The notes under the pieces are model-generated. The model was not told the DNA's origin and did no database searches. It worked only from the letters and a program-made list of their open reading frames with translations. From positions 1 through 13,208 of the forward strand of contig JALNXR010000032.1 in NCBI GenBank assembly GCA_023230265.1: a stretch of DNA of 13,208 bases, in the 5' to 3' direction. This document shows positions 1-7,301 of this stretch, piece by piece (within the stretch, counting starts at the first letter, position 1; every line of letters starts with the position of its first letter). Origin of the DNA: Bacteroidales bacterium (GTDB taxonomy: Bacteria > Bacteroidota > Bacteroidia > Bacteroidales > UBA932). The position numbers and the translations under genes are program-made.

Positions 1-623
1 CCCTGCTGGATAAATTGTTTGCTGACCACAACACTTTGGTAATGGCCGGCGGCTCCGGCCTCTATATTGATGCTGTCTGCAAGGGTATAGACAATGTCCC
101 GCCTCCCGATCACCAACTGAGGGAGCAACTGACCGAACGGCTTAATAAAGAGGGGATAGAATCCCTCAGGAGAGAGCTGGCTATACATGACCGGGAAAGT
201 TATGACTCAATAGACATCGCAAACCCGAGAAGAGTCCTCAGAGCGCTGGAGGTAATAATTCAGACAGGGGAGAAATACTCCTCCATTAAGAAGAACAGTG
301 ATAAAAAGAGAGGTTTTGAGATTGAGAGAATATATCTTGAACCACCGAGGGATATTCTCTACAATAGAATAAACAGCAGGGTGGATGCAATGATGGAGGC
401 CGGACTGCTTGAAGAGGCAAAAAGACTTTATCCTCTCCGGATGCTTACGGCGCTAAAGACTGTCGGCTACACAGAGCTTTTTGACTATATCGATGGCAAA
501 ACGACACTTAACCAAGCAGTTGAACTGATCAAAAGGAACACCAGACGATATGCTAAAAGGCAGATTACCTGGTGGCGGCGGGAACAAAAAATTAGCGTTA
601 AGAAAAACAGCTTTTGTGAATAG
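1..623 (+). CDS. miaA: tRNA dimethylallyltransferase MiaA, 5'-truncated by the window edge
   Basis: MiaA transfers a dimethylallyl group to N6 of adenosine 37 in tRNAs that read codons starting with U; it is a soluble cytoplasmic enzyme. The reading frame is open from base 3 to the TAG at 621-623, and the fragment has about 206 residues. It starts just before the GGSGLYIDAV motif, which lies near residue 95-105 in full MiaA, so roughly the first 90 residues (P-loop and substrate-binding aspartate region) lie outside the window. The TVGYTELFDY segment and the arginine-rich C-terminal RRYAKRQITWWRR segment are family signatures. The TTG at 15 is in frame but is an internal codon, not a start. 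About 50 bases separate it from the next gene, and nothing suggests a functional link to the downstream operon. Identification is firm from motifs; only the missing N-terminus is unseen. Confidence 0.95.
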   Translation, partial: LLDKLFADHNTLVMAGGSGLYIDAVCKGIDNVPPPDHQLREQLTERLNKEGIESLRRELAIHDRESYDSIDIANPRRVLRALEVIIQTGEKYSSIKKNSDKKRGFEIERIYLEPPRDILYNRINSRVDAMMEAGLLEEAKRLYPLRMLTALKTVGYTELFDYIDGKTTLNQAVELIKRNTRRYAKRQITWWRREQKISVKKNSFCE

Positions 624-628
624 TGAGA

Positions 629-658
629 TTGGCAATTTGAAATATATATATACCTTTG
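629..658 (+). promoter_or_regulatory. Candidate Bacteroidetes-type promoter for the sigma factor operon
   Basis: TACCTTTG at 651-658 matches the Bacteroidetes -7 consensus TAnnTTTG exactly. A TTGG at 629-632, 18 bases upstream of it, is a partial match to the -33 TTTG element; an exact TTTG at 636-639 is too close (11 bases). The spacer is an AT-alternating tract. Transcription would start near 662-666, leaving a leader of only about ten bases before the GTG start at 675. The element lies just after the miaA stop, which is where a promoter for the downstream operon would be expected. This is a motif match only; a start site has not been shown. Confidence 0.5.
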
Positions 659-674
659 AAAAAATTGAAAACTG

Positions 675-1241
675 GTGGATTTGGTTGATAAAAGATTATT
701 GATTGAAGCAATTAAATCAGGAGACGAGAAGGTTTTTGAGCAATTTCTCAAAGCAGAGTATAACAATATTGTCTTCTTTTCAAATCAGTTTTTAAAGGAT
801 ATAATGCTTTCAAACGATGTTGCCCAGGAGACATTTATCTCCTTATGGAATTCCAGGGCTACACTTAATTCTGATTTAAATTTACGTTCCTTTACTTTTA
901 CTATAGCCAGGAATAAATCTCTCAACCTTCTGAGGGAACGGTACCATATTGTTTCTAATCAAAGAGATAAAAGGGAGATAAAAGCGTTTATATTCGCCTT
1001 GTCAAGTGAATATGCCGATGCAAGGATAAATTCGCTGGATATAGAGAAAATAATTAAGGATGTGTATGATTGTCTACCGGACAGCATAAGGGAGAGCTTT
1101 CTGATGAGCAGGGAATCGGGAATGACATACAGTGAAATAGCTCAAAAAAAAGGTCTTACTGTAAAAGCAATCGAGTATCACATAAATATTGCATTAAAAC
1201 AGTTTAGAACAAAATTGAAAGATTATCTCGGATTGTTTTAG
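675..1241 (+). CDS. ECF-type RNA polymerase sigma-70 factor (Bacteroidetes FecI-like)
   Basis: A 188-residue extracytoplasmic-function sigma factor, the cytoplasmic output of a cell-surface signalling relay. Region 2 spans about residues 20-90 and contains the DVAQETFISLW core-binding segment (48-58) followed by RSFTFTIARNKSLN. Region 4 spans about 122-185, with a LPDSIRESF lead-in and a helix-turn-helix (TYSEIAQKKGLTVKAIEYH, 151-169). Length and layout fit the sigma-70 family expanded in Bacteroides. The start is GTG at 675: an in-frame stop lies at 666-668, and the first in-frame ATG is residue 44, inside region 2, so an ATG start would destroy the fold. TTG at 681 is a weaker alternative. 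There is no Shine-Dalgarno sequence. The gene is followed after 34 bases by its presumed anti-sigma partner, and control is probably by sequestration by that protein. Its target promoter is not identifiable from this window alone. Confidence 0.93.
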   Translation: MDLVDKRLLIEAIKSGDEKVFEQFLKAEYNNIVFFSNQFLKDIMLSNDVAQETFISLWNSRATLNSDLNLRSFTFTIARNKSLNLLRERYHIVSNQRDKREIKAFIFALSSEYADARINSLDIEKIIKDVYDCLPDSIRESFLMSRESGMTYSEIAQKKGLTVKAIEYHINIALKQFRTKLKDYLGLF

Positions 1242-1275
1242 GGTTGTGCTCTGTATTTGTGTATAAACAGTTAAT

Positions 1276-2271
1276 ATGAAAGAAGAAGTTCTAAATAGGT
1301 ATTTTTCAGGTAAAGCCACTTCTGCAGAAGTTGACGAGGTTCTCAACTGGATTGATGAAAACGAAGAAAACGCTAAAATCTTTGCATCAAAAAAAACATC
1401 TTGGGTTTTTGACAATTTGCCGGAGACGAAAGCTTCCGATCGTGTATATGATGAATTCAAACGAAGAAAAAGACCAGGGACCAATAGAGAACTTTTTATA
1501 CGTGTTGCAGCAATCATGTTGATCCCTATATCAATATTGTCTGTCATACAATATATTGTATATTTTAGAGATGAAAAGAAAGAACCAATTGAAAAGATTG
1601 AGATACCTGCCCAATATGAATCAATGGCAACATATACTATCCATTCCGGTGTAAAGGGAATGGTCGTGCTTCCTGACAGTAGCACCGTATGGCTGAATAG
1701 TTGCAGCAACCTTAAATGTCCTTCTAAGTTTGATTCAACCGGAAGAGTTGTGGAGCTTACCGGAGAGGGGTACTTTAAGGTCCGCCATAATCCCGAATGG
1801 CCTTTGTATATAAAGACATCTAAAGGAATTGTCGTTAAGGTAACCGGTACAGAGTTCAATCTTTCAACATACGAAGATGATAACGAACTTAAACTGACAC
1901 TGGTTTCCGGAGCAGTCACTCTGGTCAGGGAGTCGGATAACCGTGTTTTTAATGTTAAACAACATGAAGAGATAATTATTCCTGATGATGATAGATTGTC
2001 TGACAGGAAAATTTCGGCGAACCTCCCCTTAAATACTTCTTGGAAAGAGGGAACCCTTGTTTTTGAAAACACTCCAATGGGAGAGGTGATTAAAAAAATA
2101 GAAAGATGGTATGGTGTTTCCGTTACTATCGATAGCCCTGCTATTAGCGAATTTAATATTACTGCTAATTTTAAATCTGAATCTGTTTCACAAGTATTTG
2201 AGCTTCTCCAAATTACATCCAATATCGGATATAAGATAAAAGATAATCAGGTAAAACTTTTTCTGAAATAG
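1276..2271 (+). CDS. FecR-family anti-sigma factor (inner-membrane sigma regulator)
   Basis: A 331-residue single-pass inner-membrane protein that should hold the adjacent ECF sigma factor and receive the signal from the outer-membrane receptor. Residues 1-70 form the cytoplasmic sigma-binding part (short helical segment typical of Bacteroidetes FecR). One membrane helix is visible at about 73-97. The periplasmic FecR domain runs from about 118 to 215 (VLPDSSTVWLNS at 131-142, LTGEGYFKV at 161-169, VKVTGTEFNLSTY at 187-199, LVSGAVTL at 209-216). The C-terminal DUF4974/STN-like domain spans about 261-331. ATG at 1276 is the first good start and gives the usual family length. The C-terminal domain resembles the STN domain of the next gene (see findings). 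A 342-codon open frame on the opposite strand is a shadow of this gene. Identification is firm. Confidence 0.94.
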   Translation: MKEEVLNRYFSGKATSAEVDEVLNWIDENEENAKIFASKKTSWVFDNLPETKASDRVYDEFKRRKRPGTNRELFIRVAAIMLIPISILSVIQYIVYFRDEKKEPIEKIEIPAQYESMATYTIHSGVKGMVVLPDSSTVWLNSCSNLKCPSKFDSTGRVVELTGEGYFKVRHNPEWPLYIKTSKGIVVKVTGTEFNLSTYEDDNELKLTLVSGAVTLVRESDNRVFNVKQHEEIIIPDDDRLSDRKISANLPLNTSWKEGTLVFENTPMGEVIKKIERWYGVSVTIDSPAISEFNITANFKSESVSQVFELLQITSNIGYKIKDNQVKLFLK

Positions 2272-2331
2272 CTTTTAGGGTACAAGTATAATTCTGTGTA
2301 TATAGGGGGAAAAACTATAAACACAATAATT

Positions 2332-5300
2332 ATGAAGAGACAAAAAAGGCCATTTGAATTCCGGTTAAAAGCCTGCTTATTAGTGATCCTTCTCGCTTTT
2401 CAAACACACCAGTTGTTGGCACAGAAGATCTCATTTGAGTTTAACAATGTGACATTGGGCACAGTGATTAAAGAAATTCAGAAACAGACCCCCTTTGCTT
2501 TTATCTATAACAACTCTTATATCGATGTCAATCAAAAGATATCCCTGGTTGCAAAAGAGGATGACATAACTACTGTAATGAACAGGTTGGTTGATGGGAA
2601 GGATTTGAAATACAAGATTATTGGAGAACAGATCACTCTTTCTCCCAAAGAATTCAAAATCCAGAAGAAAACTCAGGATGTTGAAGATCAGAGTAAAACA
2701 AAAAATACAATATCCGGAATTGTGCTTGATGAGACAAACAAGCCTCTTGCATGGGTAAGTATTCAGAATATTACAACAAAGCAAGGTACATTCTCGAATG
2801 AAAAGGGAGAGTATACAATTCCTGTCAGGGAGGGTGACAAGCTTCTGTTTACTGCTGTAGGTATGGTAAAAGAAGAGATAATATATACTGGAAAATCAGC
2901 AAGTCTCAATGTAACTCTTAAGGTGGACAATATAGCATTACCGGATATTGTCGTAACAGGCTATCAGACAGTTTCGAAAAAACATACGACAGGTTCGTTT
3001 GGAGTCGTTACAGCAAGGGAGATTGAAAAAAATCCGTCAATCAATATTATGGAAAGATTAGCCGGTAAAGTTGCCGGTGTGGATTTTGATATCAGGAGTA
3101 ATAAAATTACGATCAGAGGACAAAATACATACGGATCTGACTCAAGACCTTTAATTGTTGTGGATGGATTTCCTTTGATGGAAGAGTCTGACGGAACCCA
3201 AAAATTGGTTAAAATACCTGGCACACCAGACGCTGCAAGTATGTCCACATTGTCACGAATAAATCCCAATGATATACAGTCTATTACATTTCTTAAAGAT
3301 GCGGCATCAGCATCAATATGGGGTTCAAGAGCAGCCAATGGTGTTATTGTAATTGAAACTAAAAGAGGAGCCTCTCATGAACCGAAGATTAATTTCACTT
3401 CAAGTATCGGCATCTCTTCTCCCGCTGATCTGTCCAGACTCAGGATCATGAACTCTGCTGAATATGTAGATCTTGAAAAAGAATTGTTTGAAAAGGGATT
3501 CATTAATGATCCTGCAACATGGAGTCCAGGTTATTATACATTCAATACAAACAAGAACACCAGCGAGGCTCTTGAGTGGATGTTTAAAGCCAGGAGAGGC
3601 ACTATAACTGAAGCGGAAAGGAATGCTGCTTTAGAGGAAATATCTGCCAGAGACAATAGTGGACAGATAAGAGACTATCTTTTGCAAAACTCTTTGAATC
3701 AACAGTACAACCTCTCAATTTCCGGAGGAGGAGAGAACAGTACATATTATATCTCTGCAAATTCTTCAAAAGACAGACCTGTGTATCGCAATAATGATGC
3801 ACGGAGTGTTAGTCTCACTGCAAATATGTCAAGCAATCTTTTCAAAGACAGGCTTACAATAAACGCCGGAATCTCATACAACAATACCCATAGTAAGACA
3901 AACATATCTTCAAGTACTGCTTTAAGCACATCGGATCTTGGATTGAGGCCGTACGATATGCTTGTGGACAATGATGGCAACAAAATTTATAATTATATAA
4001 AGTTCCGCCCGGAAGTCATTGATTACTTCACTGATAAAGGTTATCTGCCATGGACTTACAATGCAATAGACGAGTTAAATTATTCAAATATTCTGTCAGG
4101 TGAAGATCTTGTAAGAATCAACGCTTCTGCCAGATTGAAAATTTTTGACTGGCTCACATACGATATATCCGGGGCATATCAGATAAATATAGGTGAAAGT
4201 ATTACAAATAATGAAAAGGAGAGCTATTCAACCCGGACTTTATTGAACGAGGCTACAAGTATCTCTACAGCAGGAAAGCTTGTATATGGAATTCCTTTTG
4301 GAGGGGTTTATAAAATTTCAAACAGAAAAGCTAAAGATTACTCGTTGCGCGGACAGTTTAATATAAATAAAAACTGGGATGAGAACAGTATATTAAATAT
4401 AATACTTGGTGCTGAACTTAGAGAGGCAAGCAGCTTTGGCTATTCAAAAACACTTTACGGATTTGATAATGATACATATTTGTCTCAGGGAGTAAATCCC
4501 ACAACATATTATCAGACTATGTATCCCTGGACCACATTTATAGGGTTTAGTGACCAAGGAATTAATGCCCCGAGGAAAAGGTATATGTCTCTCTATTCCA
4601 ATGCTATGTATACATATAAGCAAAGATACTCTGCAAGTGCCTCTGTACGATATGATGACAACAGCATACAAGGTGCCAGAGTTCAGGAGCGGGCTAAACC
4701 ATTTTGGTCTGCGGGTTTAAGCTGGAATATCAAGCAGGAGGATTTTTTACAACCGGTTGATTTTATCAGCAATATGAATCTAAGATTAACATATGGTACA
4801 GGAGGGACGATTCCTTCAACAGACGGATCCTACAATACAACCGTCATCAATATTCCGGGTGTGAATTACAGTACAAACAAGACCTACGCGACAATATCAT
4901 CTCCTGCAAATGACAGATTGAGCTGGGAGACAACCGGCCAGTTTAACGCAGGTTTGGATTTAGGGATACTTAACAATAAAATAATTATAATATTTGATGC
5001 ATACTCTAAAAAGACTGACGGAATACTTTGGAGTATGCCATTCAATGCAACATATGGCTACACATCCTTAAGATACAATGCTGCCTCCTTATCGAATCAT
5101 GGCTATGATCTTGGCATTAACACACGAATATATAAGGGAGACTTTGGCTGGGGTTCAAATTTGACATTTGCATATAATACCAACAAGGTGACTGATTCTC
5201 GTTTCCCTAAAATCAGTTCTGCAGCCCAGCTTGTAAATTCTTCATCTCCTATCACATCCCTTCCGCTGGACTACCTGTATGTTTATAGATGGGGAGGATT

Positions 5301-5916
5301 GGATGACAAAGGTCAGAGTCAGATTCTGACAAAAGACGGAACCATCCTGAAATCTACAGAAAGTGCTGCCAGCCTGACTGCTGATGATTTGAAATATGTA
5401 GGAAGAAAAACAGCTCCATTTTCAGGAGGATGGTCAAATGAATTCTCATATAAAAATCTTAGGCTGAGTATACAAATGACATACTATATGGGACACAAAT
5501 TCTTGAAATCATCAGTCGATAATTATCCTACATATACCGGATATACAGGTGTTATTGGAACAAATAAGGATCTGGCCGAAAGATGGAGAAATCCGGGAGA
5601 CGAAAGCGTTACTAATGTACCGGGTTTAAGCAATATAAACTATAACAGTCTTTTAAGGTACAAAACATCCGATTTGCTTGTAAGGGACGCCAGTCATGTA
5701 AGATTACAGATGATATCACTATCGTACGACATCCCATATGTATTTCTGAAAGGAACACTGATAAAAAGTGTCTCAGCAAGCTTAAGCATCAGAAATCTGG
5801 GCATTTTGTGGAGAGGGAATAAAGATGGCATAGATCCTCAATATGTACGACTTAACAACTATGCGAACCTCCCTCCGACAAAGAATTTCATATTTAGTAT
5901 AAATGCAACTTTCTAA
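2332..5916 (+). CDS. SusC/RagA-type TonB-dependent outer-membrane receptor with STN signalling domain
   Basis: Outer-membrane beta-barrel importer that takes up substrate delivered by its SusD partner, powered by TonB. The frame is open from GTG 2296, but ATG 2332 is preferred: it gives a classical signal peptide (basic MKRQKR, hydrophobic core, cleavage near LLA-Q at 30-31) and a 1194-residue protein. Domains by this numbering: STN signalling domain about 33-106; carboxypeptidase-regulatory-like beta-sandwich about 127-200; TonB-box-like DIVVTGYQ near 205-212; plug about 213-347, with the SusC-family hallmark NDIQSITFLKDAASASIWGS starting at 313; barrel to the C-terminal strand ending in Phe. 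The STN domain is present only in receptors that signal to a FecR/ECF pair, and that pair lies directly upstream. A gap of 60 bases separates it from fecR, with no clear -7 element, so it could share the sigma promoter or have its own ECF-dependent one. Substrate cannot be read from the sequence. Confidence 0.95.
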   Translation: MKRQKRPFEFRLKACLLVILLAFQTHQLLAQKISFEFNNVTLGTVIKEIQKQTPFAFIYNNSYIDVNQKISLVAKEDDITTVMNRLVDGKDLKYKIIGEQITLSPKEFKIQKKTQDVEDQSKTKNTISGIVLDETNKPLAWVSIQNITTKQGTFSNEKGEYTIPVREGDKLLFTAVGMVKEEIIYTGKSASLNVTLKVDNIALPDIVVTGYQTVSKKHTTGSFGVVTAREIEKNPSINIMERLAGKVAGVDFDIRSNKITIRGQNTYGSDSRPLIVVDGFPLMEESDGTQKLVKIPGTPDAASMSTLSRINPNDIQSITFLKDAASASIWGSRAANGVIVIETKRGASHEPKINFTSSIGISSPADLSRLRIMNSAEYVDLEKELFEKGFINDPATWSPGYYTFNTNKNTSEALEWMFKARRGTITEAERNAALEEISARDNSGQIRDYLLQNSLNQQYNLSISGGGENSTYYISANSSKDRPVYRNNDARSVSLTANMSSNLFKDRLTINAGISYNNTHSKTNISSSTALSTSDLGLRPYDMLVDNDGNKIYNYIKFRPEVIDYFTDKGYLPWTYNAIDELNYSNILSGEDLVRINASARLKIFDWLTYDISGAYQINIGESITNNEKESYSTRTLLNEATSISTAGKLVYGIPFGGVYKISNRKAKDYSLRGQFNINKNWDENSILNIILGAELREASSFGYSKTLYGFDNDTYLSQGVNPTTYYQTMYPWTTFIGFSDQGINAPRKRYMSLYSNAMYTYKQRYSASASVRYDDNSIQGARVQERAKPFWSAGLSWNIKQEDFLQPVDFISNMNLRLTYGTGGTIPSTDGSYNTTVINIPGVNYSTNKTYATISSPANDRLSWETTGQFNAGLDLGILNNKIIIIFDAYSKKTDGILWSMPFNATYGYTSLRYNAASLSNHGYDLGINTRIYKGDFGWGSNLTFAYNTNKVTDSRFPKISSAAQLVNSSSPITSLPLDYLYVYRWGGLDDKGQSQILTKDGTILKSTESAASLTADDLKYVGRKTAPFSGGWSNEFSYKNLRLSIQMTYYMGHKFLKSSVDNYPTYTGYTGVIGTNKDLAERWRNPGDESVTNVPGLSNINYNSLLRYKTSDLLVRDASHVRLQMISLSYDIPYVFLKGTLIKSVSASLSIRNLGILWRGNKDGIDPQYVRLNNYANLPPTKNFIFSINATF

Positions 5917-5930
5917 ACAGACTTACGAAC

Positions 5931-7292
5931 ATGAAAACGACAACTATTAACACAATTGTCTGGATAATGATAATTTCTCTATTTGCATCTTCCTGCAATA
6001 AGTTTGTTGAAATAGAAGAGATATCGGGAACCAGACCTCTTAAATATACATCTGATTATCAGTATTTACTCAATAATTCCACTACTTTTGAAAAATCTTA
6101 CGGATTCCCTCTGATCTCATGTGATGATGCCGGTGTAGAAAATGCAACACAGCAAAATACACTTACAAACCAATGGGCATTAACATATACATGGGACGAA
6201 ACCCGCTATTCTGAAACCGAGGAGGACATAGATTGGAGCAACTTATACAACCAAATAAACATTTGTAATCAAATTACCGATGGTGTTTTGGACAGTCAGG
6301 GCGGATCCATGGCGGTTAAGGAGTATATCCTGGCTCAGGCAAAAACACAGAGAGCCTATGCTTACCTTATGTTGGCCAATATGTATGCTAAACCATATAA
6401 TCCTTCAACAGCATCAACAGATTTGGGTTTGCCTCTTCTGACTACTTCCTACCTCTTCAGCAGTCTTGAAAGAGTCTCTTTGGATCAAGTGTACCAACAG
6501 ATTATCAACGACCTGAAATCTTCATTGCCGGATTTGCCAGATCTGCCGGATTTCAACTGTGAACCTTCAAAAGCTGCTGCATATGCAATCCTGGCAGAAA
6601 CTTATCTGATGATGAGGGACTTTACAAAGGCCGGCCTGTATGCAGACTCTGTTTTAATGATTCAGAATACTTTGATAGATTTAAACAGTTATATTTCCAA
6701 CCCATCTACTTTGCCAAAGAAATTAATGGATCCTGAAATCATTCTTTCTAAAACGGTTCCAGGCTCATACTATCCAAACCTGACTCTAAGCAGCGATTTC
6801 CTGCAATTCATTGGAGAACAAGATTTGAGATATGTACTCTTTACAGCCCCGCATAACAGTGGTTACGGGAGATATTATTCTCGCTATCAATATACTTATG
6901 AAGGAGTATACACAGGTCCGAATGTTCCGGAAATGATGCTTATAAAGGCAGAGTCAGAAGCCAGAGAAGGAGATTATCTATCAGCAGTTAACATTCTGAA
7001 CACTCTTCGCAAAAAGAGATTTAAACCTGCAGAATATGCCGATTTATCAGCATCTTCTGCCTCAGAAGCTCTTACACTTGTCATAAATGAAAGAAGACGG
7101 GAACTGTTCGGTAGAGGATTCCGCTGGTTTGACATGAGGCGGCTGAATTATGACCAGGCCTTTGCCAGGTCATACACCAGGACATTTAAAGATCAAACAT
7201 ACACCTTAGATGCAAACAGCAACCGCTTCACCTATGCAATAGCAGAAAAATATATTCTTCTAAATCCGGAAATTGAACAAAATCCAAGATAA
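5931..7292 (+). CDS. SusD/RagB-family outer-membrane nutrient-binding lipoprotein
   Basis: Surface lipoprotein that caps the SusC barrel and binds substrate. The 453-residue product has a type II signal peptide with lipobox FASSC (acylated Cys22), followed by the acidic stretch NKFVEIEE, similar to the lipoprotein export signals of surface-exposed Bacteroidetes lipoproteins. Helical TPR-like segments are visible at about 131-155 (AQAKTQRAYAYLMLANMYA), 213-245 and 334-362. The family signature NERRRELFGRGFRWFDMRRL lies at 386-405, and the usual LNPEIEQNP-type ending closes the protein. It is short for the family (often 500-600 residues); the loss appears to be in the variable substrate-facing part between about 250 and 330, since the N- and C-terminal hallmarks are intact. 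It starts 14 bases after the susC-like stop, and pairing with that gene is certain by context. Confidence 0.94.
   Translation: MKTTTINTIVWIMIISLFASSCNKFVEIEEISGTRPLKYTSDYQYLLNNSTTFEKSYGFPLISCDDAGVENATQQNTLTNQWALTYTWDETRYSETEEDIDWSNLYNQINICNQITDGVLDSQGGSMAVKEYILAQAKTQRAYAYLMLANMYAKPYNPSTASTDLGLPLLTTSYLFSSLERVSLDQVYQQIINDLKSSLPDLPDLPDFNCEPSKAAAYAILAETYLMMRDFTKAGLYADSVLMIQNTLIDLNSYISNPSTLPKKLMDPEIILSKTVPGSYYPNLTLSSDFLQFIGEQDLRYVLFTAPHNSGYGRYYSRYQYTYEGVYTGPNVPEMMLIKAESEAREGDYLSAVNILNTLRKKRFKPAEYADLSASSASEALTLVINERRRELFGRGFRWFDMRRLNYDQAFARSYTRTFKDQTYTLDANSNRFTYAIAEKYILLNPEIEQNPR
6525..6551 (+). repeat. Three tandem 9-base units encoding Leu-Pro-Asp
   Basis: TTGCCGGAT, TTGCCAGAT and CTGCCGGAT follow one another in frame inside the SusD-like gene (residues 199-207). 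Units differ by one or two bases. Insertion or loss of a unit would keep the frame. It lies in a loop before the NCEPSKAAAYAILAE helix; it may be only a short, proline-rich linker. Confidence 0.6.
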
Positions 7293-7301
7293 AATATTAA
7301 A

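Noticed and set aside
1144..1151. Run of eight A in the sigma gene (and another at 1389-1396 in the anti-sigma gene) as a slippage or frameshift signal
   Set aside because: The A AAA AAG heptamer at 1146-1152 is not in the frame needed for -1 frameshifting (codons are CAA AAA AAA GGT). Both genes are intact, and A-runs are common in AT-rich DNA.
1254..1259. TATTTG before the FecR-like gene as a -7 promoter element
   Set aside because: It lacks the two spacer bases of TAnnTTTG, and no -33 element was seen at the right distance.
1194..2222. A 342-codon open frame on the minus strand
   Set aside because: It is wholly antisense to the FecR-family gene, whose domains and membrane helix are clear. 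Its translation is low-complexity, Ser/Leu-rich and without a recognisable motif.
2296..2331. Upstream GTG start for the SusC-like gene, adding 12 residues
   Set aside because: The added residues would come before the basic start of the signal peptide. ATG 2332 gives a standard signal peptide.
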